From assembly GCF_003399625.1 (NCBI RefSeq), contig NZ_NBXA01000007.1, forward strand, positions 186,001 through 250,000: a stretch of 64,000 nt of DNA. The letters are read 5' to 3'. The number at the start of each line of letters is the position of its first letter. The stretch's first letter is position 1. The notes beneath the pieces are model-generated. The model was not told where the DNA came from. It ran no database searches and was given only the letters and a program-made list of their open reading frames with translations. The translations under genes and the position numbers were made by a program. This stretch comes from Subtercola boreus. Its GTDB lineage: Bacteria > Actinomycetota > Actinomycetes > Actinomycetales > Microbacteriaceae. Below, in pieces: positions 30,266 to 39,930 of the stretch.

Positions 30266-31354
30266 ATGTCTCGCGTCATTCGTCTTGCCGTCATTCCCGG
30301 GGACGGCATCGGTCCCGAGGTCGTCGCTGAGGCGCTGAAGGTTCTCGATGCGGTCGCACCGGGCGCCGGCGTGACGATCGAGAAGACGCCGTTCGAGCTG
30401 GGTGCTGCCCGCTTCCTCGCCACCGGCGATGTGCTGACCGACGACGACCTGGCGTCGATCGCTTCGCACGACGCGATCCTGCTCGGAGCGGTCGGCGGCG
30501 TGCCCGGCGACCCGCGCCTGAAGGATGCGAACATCGAGCGCGGGCTGCTGCTCAAGCTGCGCTTCGCCCTCGATCACTACGTGAACCTCCGGCCGACCAC
30601 GATCTTCCCGGGGGTGGTCAGCCCGCTGGCGAACCCCGGAGACGTGGACTTCGTCGTCGTGCGAGAGGGCACCGAGGGTCCGTACGTCGGCAACGGCGGT
30701 GCGATCCGTGTCGGCACACCGCACGAGATCGCGAACGAAGTGTCGGTCAACACGGCGTTCGGCGTCGAACGGGTCGTGCGATTCGCCTTCGACCTGGCGA
30801 ACAGCAGGCCGCGCAAGAAGCTCACGCTGGTGCACAAGAACAACGTGCTCGTCTTCAGCGGCAACCTCTGGATGCGCACAGTCAACGCCGTGGCCACCGA
30901 GTACCCCGACGTGGCCGTCGACTACCTGCACGTGGATGCCGCGACCATCTTCTTCGTGACGAACCCTGCTACGTTTGACACCATCGTCACGGACAACCTC
31001 TTCGGCGACATCCTGACCGATCTGGCCGGCGCAATCAGCGGTGGCATCGGTCTGGCCTCCTCGGGAAACATCAACCCGACGGGCGCCTTCCCCAGCATGT
31101 TCGAGCCGGTTCACGGTTCCGCTCCCGACATCGCAGGCCAGCAGATCGCCGACCCGACGGCCGCAATCCTCTCCGTCGCCCTCCTCCTCGACCAGCAGGG
31201 TCTGCCCGAGGCGGCGACGAGGATCCGAACCGCCGTCACCAGCGATCTCGCCGGCCGATCCGCCACCTCCGGCAGCCGCACAACCGCAGAGGTGGGCGAC
31301 GCCATCGTCAATCTGCTCCGTTCAGAGCTCGTTTCCGAGGAGACAACATCATGA
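30266..31354 (+). CDS. leuB: 3-isopropylmalate dehydrogenase
   Basis: A 362-residue LeuB that oxidises 3-isopropylmalate in leucine synthesis. It shows the beta-decarboxylating dehydrogenase pattern: [11 protein letters not shown] at the start, [14 protein letters not shown], and the metal/NAD signature [25 protein letters not shown] upstream may be its -10, and CTGGAG serves as the ribosome-binding site. The stop overlaps the ilvE start by 4 bp (ATGA). Confidence 0.96.
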   Translation: MSRVIRLAVIPGDGIGPEVVAEALKVLDAVAPGAGVTIEKTPFELGAARFLATGDVLTDDDLASIASHDAILLGAVGGVPGDPRLKDANIERGLLLKLRFALDHYVNLRPTTIFPGVVSPLANPGDVDFVVVREGTEGPYVGNGGAIRVGTPHEIANEVSVNTAFGVERVVRFAFDLANSRPRKKLTLVHKNNVLVFSGNLWMRTVNAVATEYPDVAVDYLHVDAATIFFVTNPATFDTIVTDNLFGDILTDLAGAISGGIGLASSGNINPTGAFPSMFEPVHGSAPDIAGQQIADPTAAILSVALLLDQQGLPEAATRIRTAVTSDLAGRSATSGSRTTAEVGDAIVNLLRSELVSEETTS

Positions 31355-32466
31355 CAGCCACGGCCCCTTTCGGCACATCCTTTCCGCTGAAGTTCGCGCT
31401 CACCCCGTCGACGGATGCCCGCGCAGAGCTCGAGCGCGAGGCGATCCTCGCCGACCCCGGTTTCGGCAAGCACTTCACCGACCACATGGTCCGGGTCGAG
31501 TGGACGCTCGACGGCGGCTGGCACGACGCCCAGGTGCTGCCCTACGGCCCGATCTCGCTCGACCCCGCGGCATCCGTTCTGCACTATGCGCAGGAGATCT
31601 TCGAGGGCCTGAAGGCGTACCGGCACGCAGACGGCTCCATCCACACGTTCAGGCCCGAGGCGAACGCGGCACGCCTGCAGCGGTCGGCCCAGCGGCTCGC
31701 GCTGCCGGAACTCTCGACCGAGGACTTCATCGAGTCGCTGCGGCAGCTCGTAGCGGTCGACGGATCCTGGGTGCCCGACGCCGCCGAGACGAGCCTGTAC
31801 CTCCGCCCGTTCATGTTCGCGACCGAGAGCTTTCTCGGCGTGCGTTCGGCGCAGAAGGTCGGGTACTACCTCATCGCGTCGCCCGCCGGTGCGTACTTCT
31901 CGAACGGGGTGTCGCCCGTCAACATCTGGCTCTCGGCCGACTACAACCGGGCCGGGCGAGGCGGGATGGGTGCCGCCAAGACGGGCGGCAACTACGCCTC
32001 CTCGCTGCTTCCGCAGGAGCTCGCCTACGAGAAGGGCTGCGCGCAGGTGCTGTTCCTCGACTCGCAGGAGGGCAAGTACCTCGAGGAGCTCGGCGGCATG
32101 AACCTGTTCCTGGTCTACAGGGACGGCACGCTGGTCACGCCGAAATCCGACAGCATCCTTTCGGGCATCACCCGTGACAGCATCATGACGCTGGCACGTG
32201 ACCGCGGGCACACCGTCGAGCACCGCCGGGTGGAGATCGAGGAGTGGAAGGCCGGTGCGGCATCCGGCGACATCGTCGAGGTGTTCGCCTGCGGCACGGC
32301 GGCAGTCATCACGCCCGTCGCGCAGCTTCTCGCCGACGACTTCGCGCTCGGTTCGGCGGATGCCTCCGCCGGGGAGCTCACGATGTCGCTCCGGCAGGAG
32401 CTGACCGACATCCAGTACGGCCGCATCCCCGACACGCACAACTGGCTGACGCGCCTCGACGGTTAG
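31351..32466 (+). CDS. ilvE: Branched-chain amino acid aminotransferase
   Basis: A 371-residue fold-type IV PLP enzyme that performs the last step of valine, isoleucine and leucine synthesis. The PLP lysine lies in [26 protein letters not shown] and [14 protein letters not shown] are typical of the class II IlvE. It is translationally coupled to leuB. Its stop codon TAG forms part of the TAGGCT promoter element of the next gene. Confidence 0.96.
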   Translation: MTATAPFGTSFPLKFALTPSTDARAELEREAILADPGFGKHFTDHMVRVEWTLDGGWHDAQVLPYGPISLDPAASVLHYAQEIFEGLKAYRHADGSIHTFRPEANAARLQRSAQRLALPELSTEDFIESLRQLVAVDGSWVPDAAETSLYLRPFMFATESFLGVRSAQKVGYYLIASPAGAYFSNGVSPVNIWLSADYNRAGRGGMGAAKTGGNYASSLLPQELAYEKGCAQVLFLDSQEGKYLEELGGMNLFLVYRDGTLVTPKSDSILSGITRDSIMTLARDRGHTVEHRRVEIEEWKAGAASGDIVEVFACGTAAVITPVAQLLADDFALGSADASAGELTMSLRQELTDIQYGRIPDTHNWLTRLDG

Positions 32467-32475
32467 GCTTGCAGC

Positions 32476-33234
32476 GTGAAGATTGCGCGATTCAGCACAG
32501 GCGAAGACCCCCGGTACGGCATCATCGACGGCGACGAGATCGTGGTGCTGGAGGGCGATCCGATGTTCCAGGGATTCGTCACGACCGAGGAGCGCGTTCC
32601 GCTCGCCACTGCGAAGCTGCTGGCCCCGGTCATCCCGCGCTCGAAGGTGGTCGCGGTCGGAAAGAACTATGCCGATCACGCCGCAGAGATGGGCGGGGTG
32701 GTGCCCGAGCGGCCGCTGCTGTTCCTGAAACCGAACACGTCGGTGATCGGCACGGGCGACACGATCGTGCTGCCGCCGGACAGCCAGCGGGTCGAGCATG
32801 AGGCGGAGCTGGCGATCGTGATCGGCAGCGTCGCGAAGAACGTGCGCGCGGAGGATTTCGCCGACGTGATCTTCGGCTACACGATCGCGAACGACGTGAC
32901 GGCCCGCGACCTGCAGAAGCTCGACGGCCAGTGGGCGAGGGCGAAGGGGTTCGACACGTTCTGCCCGCTCGGCCCGTTCATCGAGACCGAGTTCGACTGG
33001 CGCGATGCGCTGATCGAGGCCCGCGTCGACGGCGAACTCCGCCAGGAGGGCAACCTGTCGGAGATGATCTTCACGGTGCCCGAGATCGTCGCGTATGCGT
33101 CACGGGCGTTCACGCTGCTGCCGGGCGACGTGATCCTCACCGGGACGCCCGCCGGGGTCTCGCCGTTCGTTTCGGGCCAGACGGTCGACATCTCGATCGC
33201 CGGCCTCGGCACCCTCTCCAACCGCGCCCGCTGA
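32476..33234 (+). CDS. Fumarylacetoacetate hydrolase family protein
   Basis: A 252-residue FAH-fold enzyme. The metal ligands are seen in EHEAELAIVIG (E-x-E) and the downstream aspartate region of NDVTARDLQ. SKVVAVGKNYADHAAEMG is the family signature. Members include 2-keto-3-deoxy sugar hydratases and acylpyruvases; the substrate cannot be told. TAGGCT, overlapping the ilvE stop, ends six bases before the GTG, so it can be transcribed separately as a leaderless mRNA. The leuB-ilvE-FAH-gltX order is common in actinobacteria. Confidence 0.9.
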   Translation: MKIARFSTGEDPRYGIIDGDEIVVLEGDPMFQGFVTTEERVPLATAKLLAPVIPRSKVVAVGKNYADHAAEMGGVVPERPLLFLKPNTSVIGTGDTIVLPPDSQRVEHEAELAIVIGSVAKNVRAEDFADVIFGYTIANDVTARDLQKLDGQWARAKGFDTFCPLGPFIETEFDWRDALIEARVDGELRQEGNLSEMIFTVPEIVAYASRAFTLLPGDVILTGTPAGVSPFVSGQTVDISIAGLGTLSNRAR

Positions 33235-33262
33235 GTTCCTGCGGAGGGGTTCCGCGCCTCTG

Positions 33263-33302
33263 TGTCGCTTCCGCGACTGCGCGCGCACGCGCGGAAGCGA
33301 CA
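33263..33302. repeat. Palindrome with 13-bp arms after the FAH gene
   Basis: TGTCGCTTCCGCG and CGCGGAAGCGACA flank a 14-base centre, in the gap between convergent genes. It could be a terminator; its architecture resembles the other intergenic palindromes but the sequence differs. Confidence 0.65.
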
Positions 33303-33355
33303 AACTGCAGCGGATGGCGCCGTGCAGGAGGGCGGTGGGGTGCCAGGAGTCCGCG

Positions 33356-33733
33356 TCAGGCCTGGATGACCGCGTTCACGTTTCCGGCCGGGTCGCGGAA
33401 CCACGCGATGTCGGGCCCGTTGCCCCGCATGATGCCCTTCTCGTCGACCGGCATGCTGCCTCCCGCGTAGATGTTGGTGTCGACGCCGCGGCCCCGCAGA
33501 TCATCCACCGCAGAGTCGATGTTCGGCACAGGGAAGTTCAGCATCGTGTACGACGCCGGCTCGTGGTCCGGCTTGGGGTACGCGAGCACGGTCCCGCCGC
33601 TCGGCAGATGCAGCTCCAGGAATCCCATGGCGTTGTCGGTCACAGTGAGGCCGAGGGTCTCGCCGTAGAATCGTCGTGCCGCGGGGATGTCGTCGACGGA
33701 GAATCCGCTGAACGCGCCGGTCGTGGTGAACAT
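33356..33733 (-). CDS. VOC (glyoxalase/bleomycin resistance-like) family protein
   Basis: A 125-residue vicinal-oxygen-chelate domain protein with two beta-alpha-beta-beta-beta modules. Module 1 includes VDDIPAARRFYGETLGL and MGFLELHLPSG. Module 2 ends with IAWFRDPAGNVNAV. AAGGAG lies four bases before ATG 33733. It is divergent from a TetR gene across an A/T-rich 80-bp gap, which suggests repression by that TetR. The substrate is unknown. Confidence 0.88.
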   Translation of the reverse strand: MFTTTGAFSGFSVDDIPAARRFYGETLGLTVTDNAMGFLELHLPSGGTVLAYPKPDHEPASYTMLNFPVPNIDSAVDDLRGRGVDTNIYAGGSMPVDEKGIMRGNGPDIAWFRDPAGNVNAVIQA

Positions 33734-33756
33734 TCTGCTCCTTGCTGGGCGATGGT

Positions 33757-33780
33757 ATGTGTACAATGTAAACAATTGCA
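33757..33780. promoter_or_regulatory. Candidate operator/promoter between VOC and TetR genes
   Basis: A strikingly A/T-rich patch (GTGTACAATGTAAACAATTG) in an otherwise GC-rich region. On the minus strand ATTGTTTAC and ATTGTACAC form a direct repeat. It is probably the shared control region of the divergent pair. Confidence 0.5.
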
Positions 33781-33812
33781 CGCTGTCGTCGTGTTGTCTA
33801 GGGGAGTGACCG

Positions 33813-34514
33813 GTGAGTGGACAGCTGAACACAGGTGCAGCATCCGGTTCGGCACGGACCACGTACCGGCACGGCGATCTTCGCGGCGCACTTCTCGCCG
33901 CCGGGGTCGAAATGGCCGAGCGGGGCGGCCCTGACGCCGTCGTGCTCCGCGAGGCGACCCGCCGCGCGGGAGTCACGCCAAACGCCGCCTACCGCCATTT
34001 CGCCGACCGGGGGGCCCTGCTCAGGGCGGTCTCGGACGTCTGCCAGGGCCGTGCTGCCGACACGATGGAGCAGCACGTCGACTCGGTGATAGGAGCGAGC
34101 AGCTCGGTCGATGCGGTTGGCGATGCAGCCGGCGATGCAGTCTGCGATGCGGCGGTGGATGCCCGGGCGATGCTCCGCGCGGTCGGAACCGGCTATCTCG
34201 CCTTCGCCCGCGACGAGCCCGGACTGTTCCGCACCGCCTTCTCGGTGCCCGACCAGCTCGCCAACAGCTTCGACACGGCCAAGGCCGGCGCGGCCGGGCG
34301 CACCCCGTTCCAGATCCTCAGCGCGGCGCTCGACGCGTGGGCCGCAGCCGGGATCCTCCCACCCGAGCGCCGTGCGAACGCGGAGCTCTACGCATGGTCG
34401 GCCGTGCACGGTCTCGGGATGCTCGTGATCGACGGCCCGCTCCGGGGCCTCAGCGCGCAGATGATCGACGGAGCGACCGCTCGGGTGCTCGACATGGTGG
34501 AACGCGGGCTCTGA
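33813..34514 (+). CDS. TetR family transcriptional regulator
   Basis: A 233-residue TetR regulator. The helix-turn-helix covers about residues 18-65 ([21 protein letters not shown], then [17 protein letters not shown]). The C-terminal domain resembles the TetR_C type found with YRHFADR regulators, and contains a small Ala/Asp/Val repeat ([19 protein letters not shown]). GTG 33813 has AGGGGAG upstream. It likely controls the divergent VOC gene. Confidence 0.88.
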   Translation: MSGQLNTGAASGSARTTYRHGDLRGALLAAGVEMAERGGPDAVVLREATRRAGVTPNAAYRHFADRGALLRAVSDVCQGRAADTMEQHVDSVIGASSSVDAVGDAAGDAVCDAAVDARAMLRAVGTGYLAFARDEPGLFRTAFSVPDQLANSFDTAKAGAAGRTPFQILSAALDAWAAAGILPPERRANAELYAWSAVHGLGMLVIDGPLRGLSAQMIDGATARVLDMVERGL

Positions 34515-34569
34515 GCCGAAGCCCGCGCCCAGCACGGCCGCTCCCTCGCACCGTAGAATTGGAGGCAGT

Positions 34570-36144
34570 ATGTCATCCACAGAGCTCCCTCCCTACTCCA
34601 CGGCCACCGGCACCGACGTCCGCGTTCGTTTCTGCCCGTCACCGACCGGCACACCGCACGTCGGGCTGATCCGCACCGCCCTCTTCAACTGGGCGTATGC
34701 CAGGCACAACGGCGGAAAACTTGTTTTCCGTATTGAAGACACCGACGCAGCCCGCGACTCCGAGGAGAGCTACGAGCAGCTGCTCGACGGTCTCCGCTGG
34801 CTCCGCATCGACTGGGACGAGGGCATCGACGTCGGCGGCCCCCACGGCCCGTACCGCCAGTCCCAGCGCTCCGGCATCTACCTCGACCTCATCGAGAAGC
34901 TGAAGGCCAGCGGCCATCTCTACGAGAGCTACTCGACCGCCGAGGAGATCGACGCCCGTAACGCCGAAGCGGGACGCCCGAAGCAGCTCGGCTACGACAA
35001 CTTCGATCGCGAGCTGACCGAGGCCGAGCGCCAGGCGTTCCGCGACGAGGGTCGCCTGCCGGCCTTGCGTCTGCGAGTCCCCGACACCGATCTGAGCTTC
35101 GACGACCTGGTTCGCGGCGAGATCACCTTCCCGGCGGGATCGTTCGTCGACTTCGTCGTCGTGCGCCCGAACGGGGCTCCGCTCTACACGTTCGTGAACC
35201 CTGTCGACGATGCGCTGATGGGGATCACCCACGTGTTGCGGGGCGAGGATCTCCTCTCGTCCACACCCCGTCAGATTGCGCTCTACAGTGCGCTGGTCGA
35301 AATCGGCGTCACCACGTTCATTCCGCGCTTCGGCCACCTGCCCTATGTGATGGGCGACGGCAACAAGAAGCTGAGCAAGCGCGATCCTGAGGCCAACCTG
35401 TTCCACCACCGGGACCGCGGTTTCATCCCCGAAGGTCTCGTCAACTACCTGGCACTCCTCGGCTGGTCGCTCACCCACGACCGCGACGTGTTCTCGATCG
35501 ACGAGATGATCGCCGCCTTCGACGTTGTCGACGTGAACCCGAACCCCGCCCGGTTCGACCTGAAGAAGGCCGAATCGATCAACGGCGACCACATCCGGCT
35601 CCTCGCCGTCGACGACTTCGCAGCACGCACCCTCCCGTACCTGGAGTCCGCGGGCATCCTGACGCTGCCGGCGACGGATGCGCAGCTCGCCATCCTCGCC
35701 GAGGCCGCCCCGCTCGTGCAGGAGCGCATGGCTCTGCTCGGCGAGGCGCCGGCGATGCTCGGGTTCCTGTTCGAGACGGCCGCGTCTCTCGACTACCAGC
35801 CGGATGCCCTGGCCGCCCTGCCCGAGAACACGGGTGTGATCCTGGCCGCGGCCGTCGGCGCCCTCGAGCTGATCGAGCTCTCGGAGTTCACGCACGAGCG
35901 CATCAAAGACGACCTCGCGGCAGCGCTGATCGAGGGACTCGGCCTGAAGCCCCGGATCGCCTACGGCCCCCTCCGGGTGGCGCTCTCGGGCCGCAAGATC
36001 TCGCCGCCGCTGTTCGAGTCGATGCAGATCCTCGGCAAGGGCGAGACGCTCGCGCGGCTCGTGAGGCTCTCCGCGCTGCATGCCGGCGCGGGTGCGGCGG
36101 GCGGTTCGCCGTCGGCTCCGGATGCTGCGGCTCCCGCGTCATAA
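34570..36144 (+). CDS. gltX: Glutamyl-tRNA synthetase
   Basis: A 524-residue class I synthetase charging tRNA-Glu. The HIGH-equivalent is [19 protein letters not shown] and the KMSKS-equivalent is KLSKRD. The C-terminal anticodon-binding domain ends in [17 protein letters not shown], followed by a short Ala/Ser tail. TAGAAT lies ten bases before the ATG and GGAGG within that gap, giving a very short leader. If the organism lacks GlnRS, as most actinobacteria do, this enzyme would also charge tRNA-Gln for amidation by GatCAB. Confidence 0.97.
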   Translation: MSSTELPPYSTATGTDVRVRFCPSPTGTPHVGLIRTALFNWAYARHNGGKLVFRIEDTDAARDSEESYEQLLDGLRWLRIDWDEGIDVGGPHGPYRQSQRSGIYLDLIEKLKASGHLYESYSTAEEIDARNAEAGRPKQLGYDNFDRELTEAERQAFRDEGRLPALRLRVPDTDLSFDDLVRGEITFPAGSFVDFVVVRPNGAPLYTFVNPVDDALMGITHVLRGEDLLSSTPRQIALYSALVEIGVTTFIPRFGHLPYVMGDGNKKLSKRDPEANLFHHRDRGFIPEGLVNYLALLGWSLTHDRDVFSIDEMIAAFDVVDVNPNPARFDLKKAESINGDHIRLLAVDDFAARTLPYLESAGILTLPATDAQLAILAEAAPLVQERMALLGEAPAMLGFLFETAASLDYQPDALAALPENTGVILAAAVGALELIELSEFTHERIKDDLAAALIEGLGLKPRIAYGPLRVALSGRKISPPLFESMQILGKGETLARLVRLSALHAGAGAAGGSPSAPDAAAPAS

Positions 36145-36146
36145 CG

Positions 36147-37505
36147 ATGGGACGACTGATCCGTTCCGACGCGGTCGCGGCCGCCGTCGGCGACATGACA
36201 GACGCAGCGCTCGCAGCTGCGCGCACGCAGGCAACTGCTTCTGCTGCTGCGACCGCGGCTGTCGCGCAGCCCGCTGACGCCGCGCAGCCCGCCGACGCCG
36301 CACAGCCCGCGGAGCCGCCCACGTCCACCGGGCTCCGCGCGGAGCCACCGGCGCCCGCCGAGCCTCCCGCGAAACCGCCCGTGGTCACCTTCGGGCCCGC
36401 GAAGAGCGCTCGCCGGCACGGACCCGCGTCGGGGCTCCTTCCCGATCGGGCCTCTGGGGCGAGCGACTCGTCGCCTGCCGCAGAGGGCCGCCTTGACTCG
36501 GAACCCGACCCGGACGAGGTGTTCGACGTGGTCATCATCGGCGCCGGCCCGGCCGGGCTGAGCGCGGGCTTGAACCTCGTGCGCGCACGGCGGCGCGTGC
36601 TCATGCTCGACAGCAACCGCCCCCGGCACTCGGCCACGCTCCGTTCGCACGGCTTCCTCACACGCGACGGCGTCTCGCCGCTCGAACTCCGCAAGCTCGG
36701 CCGCGAGGAGTTCGAGCACTATCCGGAGGCCAGCTTCCATCAGGCACTCGTGACGGGCATCGAGCGCGTGGAGGAGCCCCCCGCAGCATCCACCCCCGCA
36801 GCATCCACCCCCGCCGCGCCCACCCCCGCAGCATCCGCCCCGCCCGGGGGCGAACTCTTCGTCGTGCGTTCGAAGGGCATCCGCGGTTCGGGCGACCGCA
36901 TCGCGACGACCCGTGCGGTGCTCATCGCCACCGGGCTCTCCGAGACGCTGCCGGCCCTTCCGGGCATCCGCACCTATTACGGAACCGACCTGCACAGCTG
37001 CACCGAGTGCGACGGGTATGAGCAGTCCGACGCGCCCCTCGCCCTGATCGGGGAGACCGGCGACCTCGCCGAGCGCGCGCTGCTGCTCTCGCAGTGGTCG
37101 AACGACCTGATCGTGTTCACAAACGGCATCGCGGAGCTCGACGCGGGCGAGGAGACGGCTCTGGATGCCCGGGGCATCGGCGTCGAACGACGCCCGATCG
37201 CGAGCATCGAGGGGGACCGCGGCGGGATGACCGGCGTGGCGCTCGCCGACGGATCGGTCATCCTGAGGAGCGGCGGCTTCATCCGCCCGGTGTGGACGCC
37301 GGCGCTCGACTACGTCGGCATGCTCGGCGTCGCCACGGACGATGACGGCCTGCTCGTGACGGATCCGCTCGGCCGCACGTCGGTGTCCGGCGTGTTCGCG
37401 GCGGGCGACTCGACCCCGCCCGGTGCGCAACAGCTCGTCGTCGCCGCGGGCGAAGGCGCCAAGGTGGCCGCGGCGATCAACCGCCACCTGATCGGCGTGC
37501 TCTGA
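36147..37505 (+). CDS. Thioredoxin-reductase-like FAD/NAD(P) oxidoreductase with long N-terminal extension
   Basis: A 452-residue flavoprotein. Residues 1-125 are Ala/Pro-rich with PADAAQ repeats and have no folded domain. The FAD-binding motif VVIIGAGPAGLSAGLNL begins near residue 128. A redox-active-type CTECDGYE motif sits where thioredoxin reductases carry CxxC. The C-terminal FAD signature is GVFAAGDSTPPGAQQ. A PAASTPAAST insert (about 212-232) interrupts the first FAD domain region. It starts 2 bp after gltX stops. The real start could be internal if the low-complexity part is not translated. No thioredoxin gene is adjacent. Confidence 0.82.
   Translation: MGRLIRSDAVAAAVGDMTDAALAAARTQATASAAATAAVAQPADAAQPADAAQPAEPPTSTGLRAEPPAPAEPPAKPPVVTFGPAKSARRHGPASGLLPDRASGASDSSPAAEGRLDSEPDPDEVFDVVIIGAGPAGLSAGLNLVRARRRVLMLDSNRPRHSATLRSHGFLTRDGVSPLELRKLGREEFEHYPEASFHQALVTGIERVEEPPAASTPAASTPAAPTPAASAPPGGELFVVRSKGIRGSGDRIATTRAVLIATGLSETLPALPGIRTYYGTDLHSCTECDGYEQSDAPLALIGETGDLAERALLLSQWSNDLIVFTNGIAELDAGEETALDARGIGVERRPIASIEGDRGGMTGVALADGSVILRSGGFIRPVWTPALDYVGMLGVATDDDGLLVTDPLGRTSVSGVFAAGDSTPPGAQQLVVAAGEGAKVAAAINRHLIGVL
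36267..36320 (+). repeat. In-frame repeats coding QPADAA units
   Basis: Tandem 18-bp-type copies of CAGCCCGC(T/C)GACGCCGC in the N-terminal extension of the flavoprotein gene. A second minisatellite (GCATCCACCCCCGCA, 15 bp) lies at about 36784-36840 in the same gene. Confidence 0.65.
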
Positions 37506-37560
37506 CGACGCTGCGCAGCCGTTTGAAGGCTCCGCGGCCCGCCGCCCGCCGCGGAGCGTA
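37506..37560. other. Intergenic region before a palindromic element
   Basis: The first part of a 326-bp gap with no convincing coding frame. The gap contains the family B palindrome (37561-37633) and then GC-rich sequence with GAGGTGGGAGGTGGGAGGTG-type G-runs (37646-37670). The promoter of the next gene presumably lies after 37700. Confidence 0.45.
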
Positions 37561-37633
37561 GCGCCCGGGAGGAGCACAGCCGATCCGGGGCGTATACGGC
37601 CGTGGATCAGCTGGGCTCCTCCCGAAGTGCGGC
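37561..37633. repeat. Interspersed palindromic element, family B, copy 2
   Basis: A 73-bp element bounded by CCCGGGAGGAG and CTCCTCCCGAAG. Its reverse complement aligns with 23753-23827: identical outer blocks, conserved GATCC and GTAT core, and variable stretches between. Confidence 0.75.
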
Positions 37634-37831
37634 AAGCGCGGGCTCGAGGTGGGAGGTGGGAGGTGCGAGTGGCTGGTCGCGAGCGGCGAGGCCGGTCGGT
37701 CGGGCCGGCGGGCGGGGCGGGGCGGGCCGGGGCAGTGGCGCTCTGGCTCCGCGCCTCTTGCCCAGGGTCCGCGCCTGGGCCACACTGGTCGCGTGGCCCG
37801 GGGGAGCCCGCGACCCGACAGGAGACGCACC

Positions 37832-38248
37832 ATGACCATTCTCAGCCCATACATCAGCTTCACGGGCGACGCCCGCGCGGCCCTCGACTTCTACCAGAGC
37901 GTCTTCGGTGGGGAGATCATCCGGAGCACCTTCGGCGAGATGCACGCGAGCGAGGATCCGGCCGAGGCCGATCTGATCATGCACTCGCAGCTCACGACGC
38001 CCGGCGGGCTCACGCTGATGGCGTCGGACACGCCGAAGTCCATGCCGCACAACCCCGGCGACACGATCTCGGTGTCACTGTCGGGCGGACCGGCCGACGA
38101 GGCCGAACTCACCGGCTTCTGGCGCGCGCTCTCCGGCGACGGCCGCACCGTGACCGTGCCCCTGATGAAGGCGCCCTGGGGCGACCAGTTCGGCATGTGC
38201 GCCGACCGGTTCGGCATCAACTGGCTGGTGAACATCGCCGGCGCGTGA
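37832..38248 (+). CDS. VOC family protein (PhnB-like)
   Basis: A 138-residue PhnB-type glyoxalase-fold protein. It begins MTILSPYISFTGDARAALDF and carries YQSVFGGEI, the FGEMH segment and C-terminal PWGDQFGMCADRFGINW, all typical of the PhnB/3-demethylubiquinone-like VOC group of unknown substrate. AGGAG lies eight bases before the ATG. An open frame upstream in the GC-rich gap is not used. Confidence 0.9.
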   Translation: MTILSPYISFTGDARAALDFYQSVFGGEIIRSTFGEMHASEDPAEADLIMHSQLTTPGGLTLMASDTPKSMPHNPGDTISVSLSGGPADEAELTGFWRALSGDGRTVTVPLMKAPWGDQFGMCADRFGINWLVNIAGA

Positions 38249-38354
38249 CGGGCGGGTGGATGCCCGGGGTGTGGACACCCGGGGCCTCGGTTTTGGCAGA
38301 GCCCGAACGTAGGCTAAAGTAGACCGTCGGCCCGAGATCGTGGGGCCACGCCCT

Positions 38355-38426
38355 TGGGGTATGGTGTAATTGGCAACACGGAAGATTCTGATTCTTTTGT
38401 TCTTGGTTCGAGTCCAGGTACCCCAG
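38355..38426 (+). tRNA. tRNA-Gln (anticodon CTG)
   Basis: The acceptor stem TGGGGTA pairs with TACCCCA. The anticodon arm GAAGA-TTCTGAT-TCTTT places CTG at 34-36. The T arm is TTGGTTCGAGTCCAG. The discriminator base is G, and CCA is not encoded. A terminator follows at 38443. Confidence 0.93.
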
Positions 38427-38442
38427 CGCTAGCAGTTCAGGA

Positions 38443-38470
38443 AAGGCCCGGTGATCCCGGGCCTTTTTTG
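38443..38470 (+). terminator. Rho-independent terminator after tRNA-Gln
   Basis: AAAGGCCCGG / CCGGGCCTTT stem followed by TTTTTT, one of only two classic T-tailed terminators in the window. Confidence 0.9.
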
Positions 38471-38565
38471 TGTCTCCGGGCGTCACGCTGTGTCACCTCC
38501 CGACATGTTCGGCGTTCCGGCGCGCCCCGCGCATAGTGTTGCGGCCATCGACCGGAAGGAACACC

Positions 38566-39894
38566 GTGACCCTCACGAATGACACGACCAGCACCACGAC
38601 CAGCGCAGCCGACACGACCAGCGCAGCCGACACGACCAGCGCAGCCGACAAGCCCAGCACCGCAGCCAGCGCCGTCGGCCTCGCCGACCGCTGGCGGGGC
38701 GCAGCCCGCCCCGAGACCAGCGCCGACTGGATCGCCCGTGCCGGGGAGGTGGCCGACATCCTGCGCGTCGACGCTCTCGAGCGTGATCGCGAAGGAGCGG
38801 CCCCTCACGCCGAGGTGGCGCTGCTGAAGGCCTCCGGCCTCGTCACGCTCCTCGGCCCGGCGGCGTTCGGCGGCGGCGGGCAGACGTGGGAGACGGCCTA
38901 CAGGGTGATCCGCACGGTCGCCCGCGGCGACGGATCCATCGGCCAGCTGCTCGGCTACCACTACCTGTGGGCGTGGGCCGCGCGGCTCGTGGCGACGGAG
39001 GAGCAGATCGCCGCCGTCGAGCAGCTCTACACCGAGAACGCCCTGCTGTTCGGGGGAGCGGTCAACCCGCGCGACTCCGATCTCACCATCGTCGAGGACG
39101 GCGACCAGCTCGTCTTCACCGGCCACAAGTCCTTCTCGACCGGCGGCGTCGTCAGCGACCTGACGGTGCTCGAGGGAGTGCTGCAGGGCACAGAGACGCA
39201 CATCTTCGCGATCGTGCCGACCGACCAGCCCGGCATCGTGTTCGGTAACGACTGGGACAGCCTCGGCCAGCGGCTCACCGAGTCGGGGTCGGTCGAGATC
39301 CGCGACGTGCGCGTGGACTGGGCGTCTGCGGCCGGGTTCGTCGGCAGGATCTTTCAGCCACTCGTCTACAACACGCTGAATGTGCCGGCGATCCAGCTGG
39401 TCTTCGCGAACTTCTACCAGGGCATCGCCGAGGGTGCGCTGCAGGCGGCATCGGCGTACACCCGCACGAGTTCGCGGGCCTGGCCGTACGGCGGCGACAA
39501 CAAGCAGCGCGCAAGCGAGGAAGCCTACGTGCTCGACGGCTACGGCGAACTGGCCTCGAAGCTGTGGGCGGATGAGGCCCTGCTCGATGCCGTGGGTCGC
39601 GAGATCAGCGTGGTGCTGCACGCGCCGCGGGGCGAGCTCACCGAGCGTCGCCGCGGCGAGATCGCCGTGCGGATCGCCGCGGCGAAACTGCGGATCGTGG
39701 AGGACGGGCTCGAGACCGCGACGAAGGTCTTCGAGCTGACGGGCGCCCGGGCATCCGCGAGTTCCGTCGGGCTCGACATCTTCTGGCGCAACCTCCGCAC
39801 GCACAGCCTGCACGACCCGGTGGCGTACAAGAAGCGCGAAGTCGGCCAGTACGTGCTGCTGAACGAGGTTCCCGAGCCCAGCTGGTACACCTGA
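38566..39894 (+). CDS. DszC/SfnC-like flavin-dependent monooxygenase (acyl-CoA dehydrogenase fold)
   Basis: A 442-residue protein with the acyl-CoA dehydrogenase fold. The C-terminal signature RNLRTHSLHDPVAYKKREV is that of the DszC group of FMNH2-dependent oxygenases acting on sulfur compounds, rather than true acyl-CoA dehydrogenases. Other blocks: DGSIGQLLGYHYLW, FTGHKSFSTGG and VEIRDVRVDW. The N-terminus carries three TTSAAD repeats before the folded part. GTG 38566 has GGAAGGA upstream. No flavin reductase or sulfonate genes are adjacent, so the substrate is open. Confidence 0.85.
   Translation: MTLTNDTTSTTTSAADTTSAADTTSAADKPSTAASAVGLADRWRGAARPETSADWIARAGEVADILRVDALERDREGAAPHAEVALLKASGLVTLLGPAAFGGGGQTWETAYRVIRTVARGDGSIGQLLGYHYLWAWAARLVATEEQIAAVEQLYTENALLFGGAVNPRDSDLTIVEDGDQLVFTGHKSFSTGGVVSDLTVLEGVLQGTETHIFAIVPTDQPGIVFGNDWDSLGQRLTESGSVEIRDVRVDWASAAGFVGRIFQPLVYNTLNVPAIQLVFANFYQGIAEGALQAASAYTRTSSRAWPYGGDNKQRASEEAYVLDGYGELASKLWADEALLDAVGREISVVLHAPRGELTERRRGEIAVRIAAAKLRIVEDGLETATKVFELTGARASASSVGLDIFWRNLRTHSLHDPVAYKKREVGQYVLLNEVPEPSWYT
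38596..38650 (+). repeat. 18-bp minisatellite in the 5' end of the DszC-like gene
   Basis: Three tandem copies of GACACGACCAGCGCAGCC, coding DTTSAA units ahead of the enzymatic domain. Confidence 0.85.
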
Positions 39895-39930
39895 TCCTCG
39901 GGCAGGGAGGCATCTCGTAAACTGGGAGGG

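Noticed and set aside
37649-37831. N-terminal extension of the PhnB-like gene
   Set aside because: Gly/Arg/Trp-rich translation of a G-run region; a clear ribosome-binding site supports ATG 37832.
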